A DNA stretch of 64,000 bases from Mesodorylaimus sp. YZB2_4 (taxonomy: Eukaryota; Nematoda; Enoplea; Dorylaimida; Dorylaimidae): contig JASANH010001367.1 of assembly GCA_030248295.1 (NCBI GenBank), positions 558,001 through 622,000 of the forward strand, in the 5' to 3' direction. Below are positions 9,193 to 22,210 of the stretch, piece after piece; within the stretch, counting starts at the first letter, position 1, and every line of letters starts with the position of its first letter. Both the position numbers and the translations under genes were made by a program. Under the pieces are notes generated by a model that was not told the origin of the DNA, made no database searches, and saw nothing but the letters and a program-made list of their open reading frames with translations.

Positions 9193-12100
9193 CTGAAAAA
9201 AATATAGTTTTCAGTGCAGTCTAAGCAGAGAGTCACTAGGATAGAAGGACAGTGATAAGCCTCATTCTAGCTATGCCCATCTCATACTTGAGCTACGTTG
9301 TGTATTACGGGCGATCGAAGACACGGCAGCTGGCATTAGTCTGCGTCCCAACCTTTTATAGCTAACTAACGACGAGGTAGATCCAACAAGGTATGCTCTC
9401 CAGTCCACTTTTGTAGCAGAGTTTATGAGAGCGGACTGACCTTGTCCATCTGATGGCCACTGGTACACTACTTCTCCTCCAGATTAGGATGGAGAGCTTC
9501 GCGATTGGCAGACTAACTGTCTATCTGGGCATACCTCCGTATAGCTATTCCCAACGAGGCCAATTAAAGCGAACAATGTTTTCCTCATCCACCTTTTCGT
9601 ACCCCTGGTAAAAGTTTTGCTGCAGTATTCAGTCGCGCAGCCAATAGTCTGATTCGGCTTTATTTGGTCTCATTTCAGAGTCGAATAGAATTCAATGAAA
9701 GCCAAATACCGCTACAATTTGAGCCATTTATCAAAGAAGCATTCTTCGCCCGTGTGCTCGCCGGAACAGGCTTGCGTGCCTATGACCCTCTTCGAATGAT
9801 ATATTAGAGCAGTCAGCTGAAAATGATTTCGCTTTCGCTATACATGTCTTAGTACGCCTCTCGCCATATACTCATTCGTCCTAGAATATTGTACTTCCTA
9901 GAGTTTCAATTCTTACCTGGACTACCGAGGACATAAAGCCCGAGAATCCTATGATTCATTAGAATGTAGCCTCATTTTATTGAATAACGGCCCGTCTAAG
10001 CCCATTTCTAAGTGGACCAATCTTCTGCACTCTGACCAAAAAAGCACATTTTATGAAGCTTCGACTTGATTTCAGTCAGACATCAAATGAGAAAAATAAC
10101 CTTAAAACTTGTTTTTCCAACCCCTTGAGGTCAAAGTGGTACATTGTATAATGAAATTAGACAAGCAACTTCAGACCGAAACCCAAGTCGCTGTTTTTGC
10201 GGTAATGAACAAGCAGCTAGGTCGAATCGTAAGCTGCTTGCTTCTACAGCCAAGACTCAGGACTGACTTGGATTTGTGCTCCAGGCGCTCATAATCTGAT
10301 CAAGTGACTCGTAGGAGAAATGGCACTCATATTCTACGAACATACAGTATCACGATTGAATCAAGGCGAATATGGATAAGAAACGGGCCCCTTTCACCGT
10401 CCGTGTGCATGGGGGATGTGAGAAGAGGACGGTGTACCCGGCACGCGTGTGTTCATAAAAATTGGAAACAAGGGTGCGAAATTTTATAGCACTTTTTCAT
10501 GATCCACTCCAGGATGAAGGCCGAGGCCCGAGCTAAGGTGGACAAACATTGGCGCGGGGCACATTGGTTACACTTGTGGAATTATCAAAGTAATGTTAGC
10601 TGTCCGCGGGCGCATAAAAGCATTTTGGAAAAAGTGAATGAAGGTGGCAGGAAACGTGCGAAAACGGTGAAAAGACAAAGCCTTGTTACTTGTATCGATC
10701 GAGATGGTCTCCAATTTCACTCAGCCACGGAAAAGGGGGCTTTGATAAAATCATCGTAATGAGAGTGTAAAAGCGTGAAAACGCCGCCGCCTCGAGCACG
10801 CCAAGCAGCTAACATAAACGCCCACAAGCGCCCGTCTTTTCGCGTCTTGAGATTTTAGGCGCATTTGAAAACTATGGACACCTTAGAATGGAGAGAAACT
10901 AAAGCCCAGTTTGAAAAAGTGTAATCGGAATAGACGTTTCCTTTTCTCCGGGCATCTTCCAATGCATTAAGGCGACGAGTGCACCCCGGGCTCATTGGCT
11001 AGATGGAAGCCAGAGCAGCAGCTGATACGATCGAGGCAGTTGCTAATTTGAGATAACAAGAACACGGAAGACGAGACCAACCCACTGACAGCTCGTCCAT
11101 CTGAACAAGACCGCAACATATTGAACGAGGTACAGTAGCACCGAATGGAATTTGCATAATTGAACGTGCTTTACGGGATTTTCTGCGGCGACCGCAATGT
11201 CAAAAGAGAAGTGCAAAAGGACATGGAGCGGAGCCAGGAGCTGCTTAAAAACGCGCCACATAATAGCTCCAGCACCTTTTTAAAGCAGGAAATCGATAAA
11301 TGATTAGTAATCAAAGCCAAGAGTGCTCAAACAAAGCCAGTACAGAACCGACGGGGCGCGAAAGGGATCTTCCCGCACGTGGTATGCCAAATATGGCATA
11401 CCTGGGCTCACAAATAGTTGGGCGACGGAAAAGCGAACTATTAAAAATACATCCTGGCCACCTGTAAGGTTTCGCGGCACCAGTTCTTGTCATCGTTCCA
11501 AACTAACAACGAAAAGCAGTGTTTGGGAATAGGAATGTCACTCTTCCTCCCGATTCACTATAGCATCCAATCGTATCTTTCACCCAGTACAAGCATCCAA
11601 TCTCAATCAGTCTGGCCGCAAATCGAGGCGCAATAAATAGAAAGGATGAAAACAAATTGCAGTCCGAATCGAACAATCCTTTCGCTCAGCGCAGTCTTCT
11701 AAATTGGGATTTCGAATCACAATTGCGATAAGGACCCTGCGTCGCTCAAATCATCGATGCTCTCGATTGACCTTTTCGGATTTATCCTTGAGCCTGTTTT
11801 TTGGAACATGGATAGAAGAAGGCTCTCAAAACCTCGTCGGGTCTTGCCTTTGACGATCGAGACGTACATTTATCTTGCGTCACGCATGATGAAATTGAAA
11901 ATCAAGATACATGGGTGACATCTATGACTCCCCCAGCGGGTACAAAAAAAGACATTTTATCTCACACAGCTACACCCTTTTGCGGGTGACGATCACTCCT
12001 CACGCCCCGCAACCAATGCTGCGGAATAGGAAGGAGAGCGTCGACTCATTATCACCTTATCAATGCTAAGATTTCGTCTCGAAAATGTCTCTTGGTTTTT

Positions 12101-15100
12101 TAATAGGAAAGCTCGGAAGGAAGGAAGGAAACGGTTGGTTGGTCGAAACGAAGACAACTCATAGCATCTACAAAGGACGAATTATTTCGGATCGTTTTTT
12201 GATCGGATCGCTGACGCTCGAATGGATGGAGATCCGATCTAGTGGACACGGGTATGGGATAGCGTGCTCAGAAGAAAATCTAGAATCTCTTTTTCTTAAA
12301 GCGTAACGACAAAGAGAGAAGTAGTCGAAAACTGGCACTTCATCTTTTTCTCTCCGATCAAGCAAACACGAACGCGGGGAAGGGGGAGACAAATTTGCGT
12401 GTGGTTTGAAGGAGAGGAGCGTTGAGGGTCGAATTAAAAGCGTTCAATTGACGCTCGATGCCAAATAAATGGCTCTCTATACTTTTACTATTCTATAAAG
12501 CATTATTCATAATTGAGAATTGATCCAAGCCTGTTTCGAAGAGGGTGCGTCGAACCTGGTCTCCTCCTAGCTTCCCTCGTTCTCTCGAGTGCCACCGAGT
12601 CTCACACGAACCAGTCCCATTTAGGCCCAAGAAAAACGGCCGTCCATAAATACGTAAACGTATGTCTATCACTCACGCACAATATAAGTTTAGTTTACGG
12701 AAATGTACAGCCGGCCAATGCTTACGAGGCGAGAATAAAAGGAAAAACACAAGCCCGAAACAGGAAAACCCCGAATTCGACTACAGAATGCGCGCGTTTT
12801 CCATCAAAAACATCTTCAAGCCGCCGAAACCCCGGCAGGCGAAGAAATACTTTTTCCACAGTCTACTCTCATCCTCGCCTCCGACGCCCTCGAGCCTAGC
12901 GATTAGGAAAACACGAGGGCAAGAATCACAACACGAGGTCTTAGGCCCCACTCCCGACACAGTCCATACGTAATGCTAGCCGTTTTCGAAAATCGCAGTC
13001 CAAGGAAAAAGCCCTTTCAAAAATGTGTGATCATTCTAGGCTTGAGCGGAAACGGTGAGCACCCGAAGTAATCGATACGAAAGTACTCGGACACCGTTCA
13101 TCATCCGAGCAAGAACCAGAAAGCGCCAAACTACTCATGTTCTACTGGTCGGGGGTGGGGGCGCATTCAAGTAAAAAGCCATCAGATTCTCCTCCCTTCT
13201 AATAATAAGAGCAGTGCTGGTACTTGCCGCCGAGGGCTCGAACCAAAAAGGGGCGAAGAGGCGGCCAGTTCTATTCCCAATTGTGAAATATACACCAAGC
13301 AGTTGGAGCAACTCGCCAACGATCTTTGATAAAGCGGCTATTATTGAGAGACAATCGTGGCGCCTAGTGCTCGTTAAATGGAACCTAGCCGCTGGCCCCT
13401 GCCCGCCCCTCCCTCCGACCAGACTCGTCGAACAAGACTCAGGCACGATAGGAAGGCAAGAACAAATGACTCGAAGCTCGCACCATCAAATTGGGATCGA
13501 AGAAGTTTAGAGCCAACACGACTCCAGTCTTTATCTATTGCAAAATGGGGCATAGATTCTTTCGAAATAAGGTGTTACTCCAAACATTAAACTACATAGC
13601 CGAGGAAGGACAAACATCACGGTGGCCATGTTAATACAAACACCATACTGTAGATTCGAGTAGGGGCAGGCGAAAGGACCTTCGCAGTAAGTCACTCCAG
13701 ACTGTTTTGGAGCCCTGGCTAAGGTCAGCTGTTTTCCTGTTCTTCCACCTTTCTCCCCTCTCTGTCAAGTAAGAGAAGGACAAAGTTAGCACAAGGCGGT
13801 TCGATTGGGAGCTTCCTCGAAACATGCCAAAACAATGCCGATTCTTCCATAATGTTCGATAGGAAAATACGGAGTGATGCACTTTGAAAAATTAGCTTGT
13901 GCAATGTCGCCAAAATGGGACAGGCTTCCAAGCGTAGTGAAGCCCGTCGTGACCCGTCAGTGGACAGAAGGCGGATGTCAAATGGAGGTTGGTTCGTGCA
14001 TATGACGAACACACTACAGTCGCCAGTAAAAGCTTAAGTCAGCCTTTCCGGAATTAAGGATAAGTAAGCAAGTGAAGAAAGAGGCCACTTACGAATAAGG
14101 CCTATGCATTAGATCGAGCTAGGCTATTCGCATTATGTTCTCCCTGATCGTGGTCATTTTCTTCTGATCTCTTATGATTGAGCATGCAGACAAAACGAGT
14201 ATGTTAGAGAAAAACGTGTCCGATCCATTTCCCAGAACCGATTCAATCCGTTAAATTGGGCAGAAAGAGGGGAGAGATGGTGTTGGTGAAAAGGGAAGGT
14301 TTAGAGAAAGTTGCACTAAACTGACCACGACAACCATTGTGCATTGGCAATCGAGCGCGTAGGCAGCCGCCATTAAATATGAATGAACAGACAGCCTTGC
14401 AGTAATGGTCTCGTCCTGGAGACCGTGTCCAAACAAGAAGACATCAACTACCGCCATTACGCCGACCAGGGCACCACAGTGCGCATAAAAGTCATAGGCG
14501 CGTGTTGGTCGCTTTCAAGTAGACATCTTGTTTTGGCCATCTTCAAAATAGGATTCTGTCAGAAATGCTAAAACCTGAAAGACAAAAAGCCCTGAGTAAT
14601 GAACATACTTGTATTTATGTAAAATATAGAATGTAGGCTTTAGAATGCACGGGCTATGTGCAGTCATTCGAACGGTAATGCCTCATATGGGCATGTCCCA
14701 TCGAATTTCCTGCTTGTCCAAGGTCAAAAAGAATTCATGGTCCATTTTTATTGGCGCATCCATTTGGCGTCATCATTGATTTGAAATTGCTTTTTTTCGT
14801 CAAAGGCACAGAAGCGAGAAAAATATGGAATGTAGATGAAAAGCATTAAGTGGGCACTCGAAACTGATTAATGCTCCTCGACGGTGCCTATATTCCAAAT
14901 GTAACTCGGCCCGTCGACGCGAATAAACTTCTCAAAAGTGCCAACAGTTATGACGGCCTTTCCAACAGCCCATGCAGGCGAAGTGTGCAAAGTCAAAAAG
15001 GCGGCAGAATGTATGAAAACTAGTTTCCTATATTCCGATTTAACCACCATAAACGTGCGAAGGGAGCTCGCGGGTGTCTTATTTGGAGATGATGAGCATT

Positions 15101-15580
15101 TGGCCCGATTTGATAGGCGGAACCGAACATGAGATTATACACATTAGGGTGCAGAAAAAAGTGAAGACGTATGAGCTGACGATGACAGCCCTGGCGTGAA
15201 TCGTATTGTGGATGGAGGTCAGTCAGGGACAGGATCGAAGTGATCGGTCGAGCAGATGCTGGAGAGGGAGAAATGGGCTGCAATTGTGGAGTTGTGATGT
15301 TGGTTATTACGGTGTTCAACGCCCTCTCACAGCACCTGTGCTGCTGTATATACTAGTACTCACTTGCCCTATGTCAAGTGTCGACTCTGGCGCACAGGCA
15401 GGCATCGACAAGGGAAGACGAGACGTAGAAGGGGAGCTATGTAGTTTCCTGGCCCAAATGACGATAACAAAAAAGGCACAACACCGCAATGTACACGAAA
15501 CAGATAAGACAAATTGGTGTCTTGTCGTGATTCCAAATAACCTAACATTTCTGGGCGGGTATGGAGGAGCTTATGCATGC
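9193..15580. other. Long non-coding stretch (upstream of the receptor)
   Basis: About 6.4 kb without a convincing gene on either strand. The open frames are short, lack homology I recognise and have no matching splice partners. It may hold upstream non-coding exons, introns and enhancers of the muscarinic receptor. A GTACAGTA octamer (the TACTGTAC motif reversed) is at 11130-11137. Confidence 0.55.
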
Positions 15581-16500
15581 TAAACCAGAGCACCTGACCA
15601 AGTCTTCCGACCTGGGACTTGGGCGGAACATCACCGCGGTGGGTGATTCGCCCAGGTGCTTGTACTGAGAATGCTGACCAAACGCCTCCACACTGATAAG
15701 CCCAGTTGACTTCTGCCAACCTCAAATACCTAACCAGTACAATAAGCCTGGTATTTTTCTAGCTTGCTCGACCTACTATACGCACCGCCATGCAGTGCTC
15801 ACTCTTAAAGCCGTCGCTCAAGCCTGAGTCAGGTAGTAGCCTTGGCCACACTGATTACTCAAGCCAAACTCAAGGCGGGTCAGGGTTTTATGAGTAGTCA
15901 CGACGTGGTCACTCACCAATGTACCCACTGTAAGCGGCGATTCTAAGAGTGAGTGTAACATGTGCATGGAGCCGGCAGTGTGCCCATCGATTGGCACAAG
16001 TGGAACGTCGTCAATCTCCTGGATTGATGTTTCACCAGTCTTAAACTACTAGAGGTCGAGGAGTGAGCTCCCCGCGGCACCACCTACGCGCCTACAGGAG
16101 TCGTCTGACGGTAGTCAGGCAGGATGTAGGTGGAGGGTGCGTGTTACATGAGCGCCGCATGGCGGTGGTCTTCATGACCCCTCATTAAACCCTGCCCAAC
16201 TTCACCGTAATGAGCCCATCAGCGTACAGTACGCTCTCCTAACGACGCTTTTCAGCCATTTCACTTCCCCTGACGCGAAATACGCGCTTTCCGACATGCC
16301 CGAGATCTGCCAGCCATCTTTAACCCAACACGGGGCTTACCACCACTCACTCCAACTTAGCAGTGGACTGATTTTACAGAGCGGTTACAGTCCGATAGAT
16401 AGGAGCAGAATTCAAGCTTGCCGTAGTCGACTAGGCCAAAAGAAGTCAATGACTTCATCCTAAGGATTCCATCTCCATCCATTACTCGGCGCTGAAAAGA
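15581..16500. other. GC-richer, repeat-like non-coding segment
   Basis: Higher GC and many short self-similar words (for example CACCTAC/GTAGGTGGAG around 16085-16135), without an open frame of interest. It looks like degraded repeat DNA, but I cannot assign a family. GTACAGTA occurs at 16224-16231. Confidence 0.35.
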
Positions 16501-18500
16501 CGATTTTTCAACATAAAAGAAAGCTGAGAAAAATTTCTGAGTTTACGTTGATGGACTGAAAAAGAAACAAACCTTGCACGTTAACTAAGACATCGCAAGA
16601 CCGGGGGCAAAATGAAAATGACACAAAAGTTATAGCTAGGTTGTGTATGAAATATGTCGCTCACCACAAATATATCATAGTTTAGAATCTTGGCAATTTT
16701 AAAATTTTTAAGTTTTGGAATAAACATGTGAAGGTGGAGAAGCTGAGGTGTAGAACAGAGACTCGACTCCACCAAATCCACCTGCGAATAGGCCGCTTTC
16801 AGAGAGTAGGGCTTATGTTTTGCGCGCAATTGTTTGAAAGTTTGACTTTGAACTAAAAGAAAGTGGTACGCTGGTGATTTTGCATAGGGGTTAAATGTAG
16901 GGTGCCTTTGCTTTTTCTCAAATCTTAAGTCTCTTTCTAGCAGTCTCTTCGAAAAGTGCTTCGTTTACGAGATTTTCGCACGCGTATTCTTCAAAATCTA
17001 CAAAGACCAGCAGGTGACGCGGGGAAGTCTAATGGGAGAGGAAGTGAGGCATGTCAAGAATGGTGTTCTGGTCGGATTGCGTATCCTCTCGTTTGTCACA
17101 TTACCAAAAATCTTCGTAGACTTTTAACAAGGAAAGAATTTCAGTCTTTCTGTGCCAAAAACTTTTAAAGTGATAGCCTGATAATCGAGATGTTAAAAAA
17201 CAATTATTTACCGTTCCTTGGATGTGCGGCGAGACAAGATTGGAATGAGTGAGAAAAAAATTCAAAGCTTTTTGAATGCGCCAAGTGATAAATCGTTGCA
17301 ACTGTTCGCAATAAGCACGAGCCAAGCGAAGGAGAGACCGTTGTGTGGCAAACAATTGTTGAAAAAGACTTTATGAGAAAAGTGAACGAGCACATTACTC
17401 AGAATGTAATGAGACTTGAGAATGCGTTTGCAAAGTTTGCTTGCACTAACAAAACAGAACAGCTTTGAAAAAAGTTGAAATGTGACTTTTGGTTAGAAAA
17501 CTTTTTAAAAATGGCATCCAGAAAAGTTAAAGAAGAGCAAAACCTTAGCCTGGGTTCTTATTGAAGCCTTTTGACGATAAAAGATCGAGACAGGAAATGA
17601 ATTGGCGAAAAAAAGAGTGATAAGGCGTATTCCGAGACAAGAAAGTATACGGTAGTCGCCGCTCGGAGGTTTCGGGACCGCAGAGATGAAGATTGGTTTG
17701 GAAAACTGAGAAACAGAAGCTGGATGAGTGGCAGTTTGTCGCGAACTGGGTTCAAAGCTCACCCAGAGGAAACTATTGCTTCTCAGGGGATACACTCACG
17801 CAAGTGAAGTTCATTTTGAGACGAAGAGTGTAAGTATGAGGACATCGCATAGCACTTTGTCCATGAAGTGAGCAAGGTTATATATTGAAAAGGGTCTATC
17901 TAGAAGCAGCATCCATTGCACCATTGGCCCCTCGCCAGTTCTATCACCACACCACACCACACACTTGAGCTCATCCTCTGACACTTTGGCATGGCCAATA
18001 CATGACATCAATCTACAAGCTAGCGAGACATCCAACAGCACTATATATAAGGGGACTCTTCTTAGAATCAACGTGAGCACGTCCACAGCTTATGTGCTCG
18101 GTGTACCAGAACCGCATAAGCTCTCGACCCCTACATGCATGCAGCCCCCCCCCCAAACCAATGCAGGCATACGAGACGTGAAAAAGGGGCTTTGTAGGTT
18201 TTACGCTTCGAAAAATGTTTGTATTGCATGACTTCGACTGCGAAGCACAAATCGTGCACTGATATAGCAGAAGGTTTGGGGAAGGGGTAATATAATGTAA
18301 ACTTTTATAATGTTGAACTCACGTCAGTATATACAGTACAGTACTGTATGTAGTGTTCGCTAGTCATTACTAAAAATGGCTGAACCTGCTTTCAAAAATG
18401 GACATTGAATCTATCAAATGCCTTACGGACTCAACTCGCATTTATTTTGGGTGTGCAGATCTGTTCTGCACTTCTGTGTAACACGTCTGGGCTCGTATGG
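16501..18500. other. Non-coding stretch, nothing recognised
   Basis: AT-richer than the preceding segment. Open frames on both strands are short and uncharacteristic. It includes a C10 run at 18145-18154 and, at 18321-18345, overlapping copies of the TACAGTA/TACTGTA word. Confidence 0.5.
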
Positions 18501-18660
18501 GAGGGATTAACGTGGAGCTTTTGCTCCACACCACCTTGGGAAGTCAGCCAGGTTGTTCCGAACTAGTCTGTAGCTGAACTATCACCCTGACGGGAAAGGC
18601 CTCCATCTGAGGCTCCGTGCGAGGACTGATTGTCAGACGAGCCTCTGAATCTGCAACTCC
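18497..18660 (+). repeat. Dispersed repeat, copy A
   Basis: Shares ordered blocks with 27117-27245: GGAGCTTTTGCTCC followed by CACCACCTT, then CTAGTCTGTAGCTGAA...ATCAC, then GGACTGATTGTCA. The second copy lies inside an intron of the corepressor gene. It is most likely a short interspersed, non-coding element. Confidence 0.55.
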
Positions 18661-19380
18661 AAAGACACGCAATGCCCAGCTGCTGGCTTGCTAGTGCAAA
18701 TTTTGCGAGTCAAACACTTTGGAATAGTTGGTGGTGGACTTAGCTGATATTCATACCAATAAAACTACTTTACCGTGCGCAGCCGGACGACAAGACGTGC
18801 GAGTGTGGTTCCAAAAATGCACGTGCTATAGGTTTGGAAGAGAACAGAACAGACAGGGTGGACGTCAACCAAAAAAAACCTCAACGGACGGCGCGGGCAA
18901 CGAAGAGAAGCCAAGCTAATTACCATTACATGTTCAGATATTGCCCAAGCCGCAGTCACTATCAAAACATGGTTGGTACTTCAGGACATTGAGGCCTGGG
19001 GCAAGCACTAGAAAGTCTTGTATTTGGGCTACAAAAGGTCTCCATATCAGTGTGGTTAAGTGTCAGAATAAGGTCATTCAAAATAACCAATAAGACTGAT
19101 GGTGATAGGCAAGAGTGGCCAGGGCCGACCGTACCACCGTACCGGCCGTATCGTATTTCCACTCCCAACACGAGGTTTTTCACACACCATGATATCCAGA
19201 GGGGCGCGCTTGCGCATATATCGATTCAGCTGCACCATTATTACAGGCGAGAAATCGTCGAATCGTCGAGTCATCGAATATCAAGCCTACTGCTCCTTGG
19301 TTGGAGGCGCTCACGCTCGACTTATTCCTGGCTACTTGATCCCTGGGAGTATCGGAGGAAGTGCGGAACGATTCCTCGTA
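18661..19380. other. Non-coding stretch, nothing recognised
   Basis: Small open frames on both strands overlap each other, and none shows a domain or a splice partner. Confidence 0.5.
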
Positions 19381-19388
19381 TTTACTCG

Positions 19389-20060
19389 AGTTTTCCTTCG
19401 CCCAAATTATATCGCGCATGGCATGGCTCTCCACCTGCCCATTGTGTTCGGCATTGATTTGATTCTTATGTCTCTAACCAGACCACACATCAAAAGCTTG
19501 TGCCTTGTGCCTTATCCCTTTTCATGAAATTGCACTGGTTGCTCTGGAGTATACAACCACAACAATACAACCATGACTGAGGGAAGGACGCAAGCAGGGA
19601 CAGAGTACCAGTACTGCTATGTACAAACGGGGAAATTACAGGATATCGCGCATGGTTTTTATGTCGGTCAACGCCAACTGACTATTGTATTCGGCATGCC
19701 ACAATCGAAATCACTGAACGGATCGTCTTTGAGTTGTTTCGCCACTTTTTCCATCGAAGTCACACCTTCAGGGAGGGACCCCACGACATTCTTGCCCGGA
19801 ATCAAGCTCGCAGCATCAGGCTTCCTCGGAATCGGCGCCACCTGATCGGGATGACGCAAAAATTGAAGAAAAAGTCGTTTCAGATTGCAGGCACTTCATG
19901 GCGGCGTGGCCAAACTCGACGCTTCGATCGAAGCCGATAACTTCGAGGTTTTTCCTTGATGCCTCGCCTACTCTGCTTTTACCCTGGCATTGTGAGTGAC
20001 TGATTAGGACACAACAATGCAACAACCATGACCGAGGGAAGGACACAAGCAGGGACAGTG
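19389..20060. repeat. Locally duplicated region with decayed direct repeats
   Basis: Two pairs of similar words in direct orientation. ATATCGCGCATGG followed by a TTGT(G/A)TTCGGCAT word occurs near 19412-19456 and again near 19642-19696. AACAATRCAAC...ATGACYGAGGGAAGGACRCAAGCAGGGACAG occurs near 19560-19602 and 20014-20060. Between them the minus strand has an open frame (19859-19668) of 63 codons, with a Pro/Lys-rich segment and MEKVAKQLKDDPFSDFD, that I do not recognise. Confidence 0.5.
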
Positions 20061-20409
20061 ACCAGAGGCAATGCACGAAGAAGTGCAAAGTTTGTATTGG
20101 GCTCGTTGTGAGCCAATATGGTGTTGCTGTTCCTCCTCCCTCAGCATGCCAAGTACTTTTGTTTGTCGCAGTACTCTTGCTGCTTCGATGCCATCATGTC
20201 TCGATCAGACAGTGTCAACGGCTCGTCAACTTCCTGCCTTCCAATCTATTGCGCATTGGTTACGCGATAAACATCCACTTCCTCTGCAGCTTTCCCACGA
20301 CCCGGCTGCAGCTGATAATGCCCAGCCTTAAAAGATCGCGGCCCGCTCTAAAAAATGCACTTGACCCGGGCCTCGCACTTGACGTCTTCGCGTGAAAGGA
20401 CGTCCCTGA

Positions 20410-20889
20410 TTGGAGCGGCTGTCCGATCAAGGGGGTCGGGCAGGTGGCTGGCCCTGCCTCGCCAGCCCCAGTCGTTCGTTGCGGCCTATGCTTGGGTGGC
20501 GGCTGGTCGGGTCGGTCTCCACTCTGCTGGTCATTGGTGACTCAGTGATTATATGCTTCTTGTGCGATCTTCCATTTGTTTCTCTGCAAAGTGCGAATCG
20601 CGATGAAATCTGCCAACTGGGCAATGTGGGATTGTGGCCATTGCACAGTTGGGCAGATTTGCATCGCCCTTTGCTCAACGACGACATCCTACGATCTGTT
20701 CGGGCATCGACTGACCTCGGCTTTGAGCACAAGGCGGTATTTGTGCCCAAGAACGCAAATGAGTTCTTGGCACTTTTATCGTCTTCTGCATCAGAGTCAC
20801 TTCCGGCAGCGCTAAAAGCAGAATGCTGGCGTCCAGGGGAGGCTGATAAACTATGGAGGGGTGTGTGCTTGATGATGCGTATTGCATAG
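20410..20889 (+). CDS. Hypothetical open frame, possibly a gene or element remnant
   Basis: A 159-codon open frame on the plus strand. Its second half (from about residue 58) has protein-like composition: ANRDEICQLGN, LHSWADLHRPLL, LGFEHKAVFVPKNANEFLAL. No family is recognised, no splice partner was found, and it lies in repeat-like DNA beside the duplicated segment. It could be a fragment of a mobile element or chance coding. Confidence 0.2.
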   Translation: MERLSDQGGRAGGWPCLASPSRSLRPMLGWRLVGSVSTLLVIGDSVIICFLCDLPFVSLQSANRDEICQLGNVGLWPLHSWADLHRPLLNDDILRSVRASTDLGFEHKAVFVPKNANEFLALLSSSASESLPAALKAECWRPGEADKLWRGVCLMMRIA

Positions 20890-21327
20890 CAGCCAATGCG
20901 ATATAGGCAACCAGCAGTTTGTGCTCCTGATGTGCTAACGAGGGTGTGCGTACGGTTTGATCGTGCCATGGCGTGATGACTGCGTGAAGCATGAGTCATG
21001 AAAAACTAGGCACCACACGAATTACACCTGCACATTTCTCCCGAGCGGTTAGCATGAGATGTGTTGGTCACGAGTGGCTTCTCCCTCCAACCAAACGCGG
21101 GGTTATGATGAGGCCTATGGTCTTCTGGGGATCCCCTGAATCCCATCTCCAGGTGCCCGATGCAAGGGTATAAGACAGTCAGGATGCGAGGACCGTAAAC
21201 ATCTACCTTTTATAAGACTACCTAGCACCAAGGACAAGAATAAGTTAGTACAGACCCATCCTGTCACCCTAATCAATCACAGTTTGACTGTTAAATCGTG
21301 TGAGTGACATCCGAGACGAGGCTCACA
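20890..21327. other. 3' flank of the small heat-shock protein gene
   Basis: No coding signal. It should contain the 3' UTR of the minus-strand sHSP; no clear AATAAA is visible. Confidence 0.5.
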
Positions 21328-22029
21328 TCAAGTATGCTTGACAGGGATCTCGCGTTCGCCATCGCTTCGTCCCGACTTCTCTTCGACGTGATTTCCCTCG
21401 ATGACCAGCCGCCCATCGTCAGTGTACTTCGATGTGATCGTTTTCACATCGACCACACCATCAGGCAATGTGTGTTCGCGTTCCAACTCGTACTTCGTAG
21501 TGTCTTGCCGTTGATCGACGGAAACGTGCTTGGCTTTGATTATCAGACGACGATCGCGGGTCTGCACCTCGATATCTTTTGGGCTGGAAAGAATGTTAGA
21601 CGTTGGTAACGTGTTGTGCGTGGCCCTGGTTAGGCTTGAATGGCAATAAGAAGCTTCTTGAATTCCAGAGTACAAACCTGCTCCAGACAGACCAGAAGCC
21701 CTCTATCATTACCTGAAGCATGACATATCCATGGTCAATCGCCACTTCTTCACTCCGTTTTCGTTCGTGTACGTATCTTCGCACGACCAATGCGACCCTG
21801 GCGTGGTTGGAGCACCAGGCCACCATTTATAAGCGTTAAAAAATCGGCTGCTTCCAAAACTGTTCGTGAAATCACGCATAAACTGTTGGGCACGCCGCAT
21901 GGCTTCAGCGAAATCTTCATTTCCGAGCGATGGTCGCTGACCAGAAGAAGCTTGACGAACAAGACATCGGCCGAGATGACCCTTGAAGACACGGCGACCA
22001 AATGAGGCCAGAACTCTCACCGAAGTCAT
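21328..22029 (-). CDS. Small heat-shock protein (Hsp20/alpha-crystallin), probably mitochondrial
   Basis: Two exons, 22029-21713 and 21583-21328, join in phase 2 to 190 aa. The first 30 residues (MTSVRVLASFGRRVFKGHLG...) are Arg/Lys-rich and free of acidic residues, as in a mitochondrial presequence. From about residue 85 comes the alpha-crystallin domain: LTMDMSCFSPKDIEVQT, then RLIIKAKH and a late DGRLVIEG strand, the standard order of beta strands 3 to 9. The extreme C-terminus has IPV, matching the I-x-I/V anchor used for sHSP oligomerisation. The expected role is ATP-independent holding of unfolding proteins. It lies 181 bp downstream of ZNRD2 on the same strand, close enough for co-transcription in a nematode-type operon, though nothing else shows this. 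Confidence 0.85.
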
Positions 22030-22210
22030 CCTGAACGTATGCTATACCATAAAACCATTTTTGATCAGATTAAACTTTTTTTGAAAAATGAGGGTAAAAG
22101 CCGTCGAGCAACTAATGAGAGCAGATTTCGAAAGTTTTACTCTCCACGATCGCCAAAAGTACATTGAAAGTCAACCCGATCTTCGCTAAACATTTGACGG
22201 CAAATACAAA
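22030..22210. other. Short spacer between ZNRD2 and the sHSP gene
   Basis: This 181-bp spacer separates two head-to-tail minus-strand genes. It must hold the end of the ZNRD2 transcript and the sHSP start region. I see no clear heat-shock element array. Confidence 0.5.
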
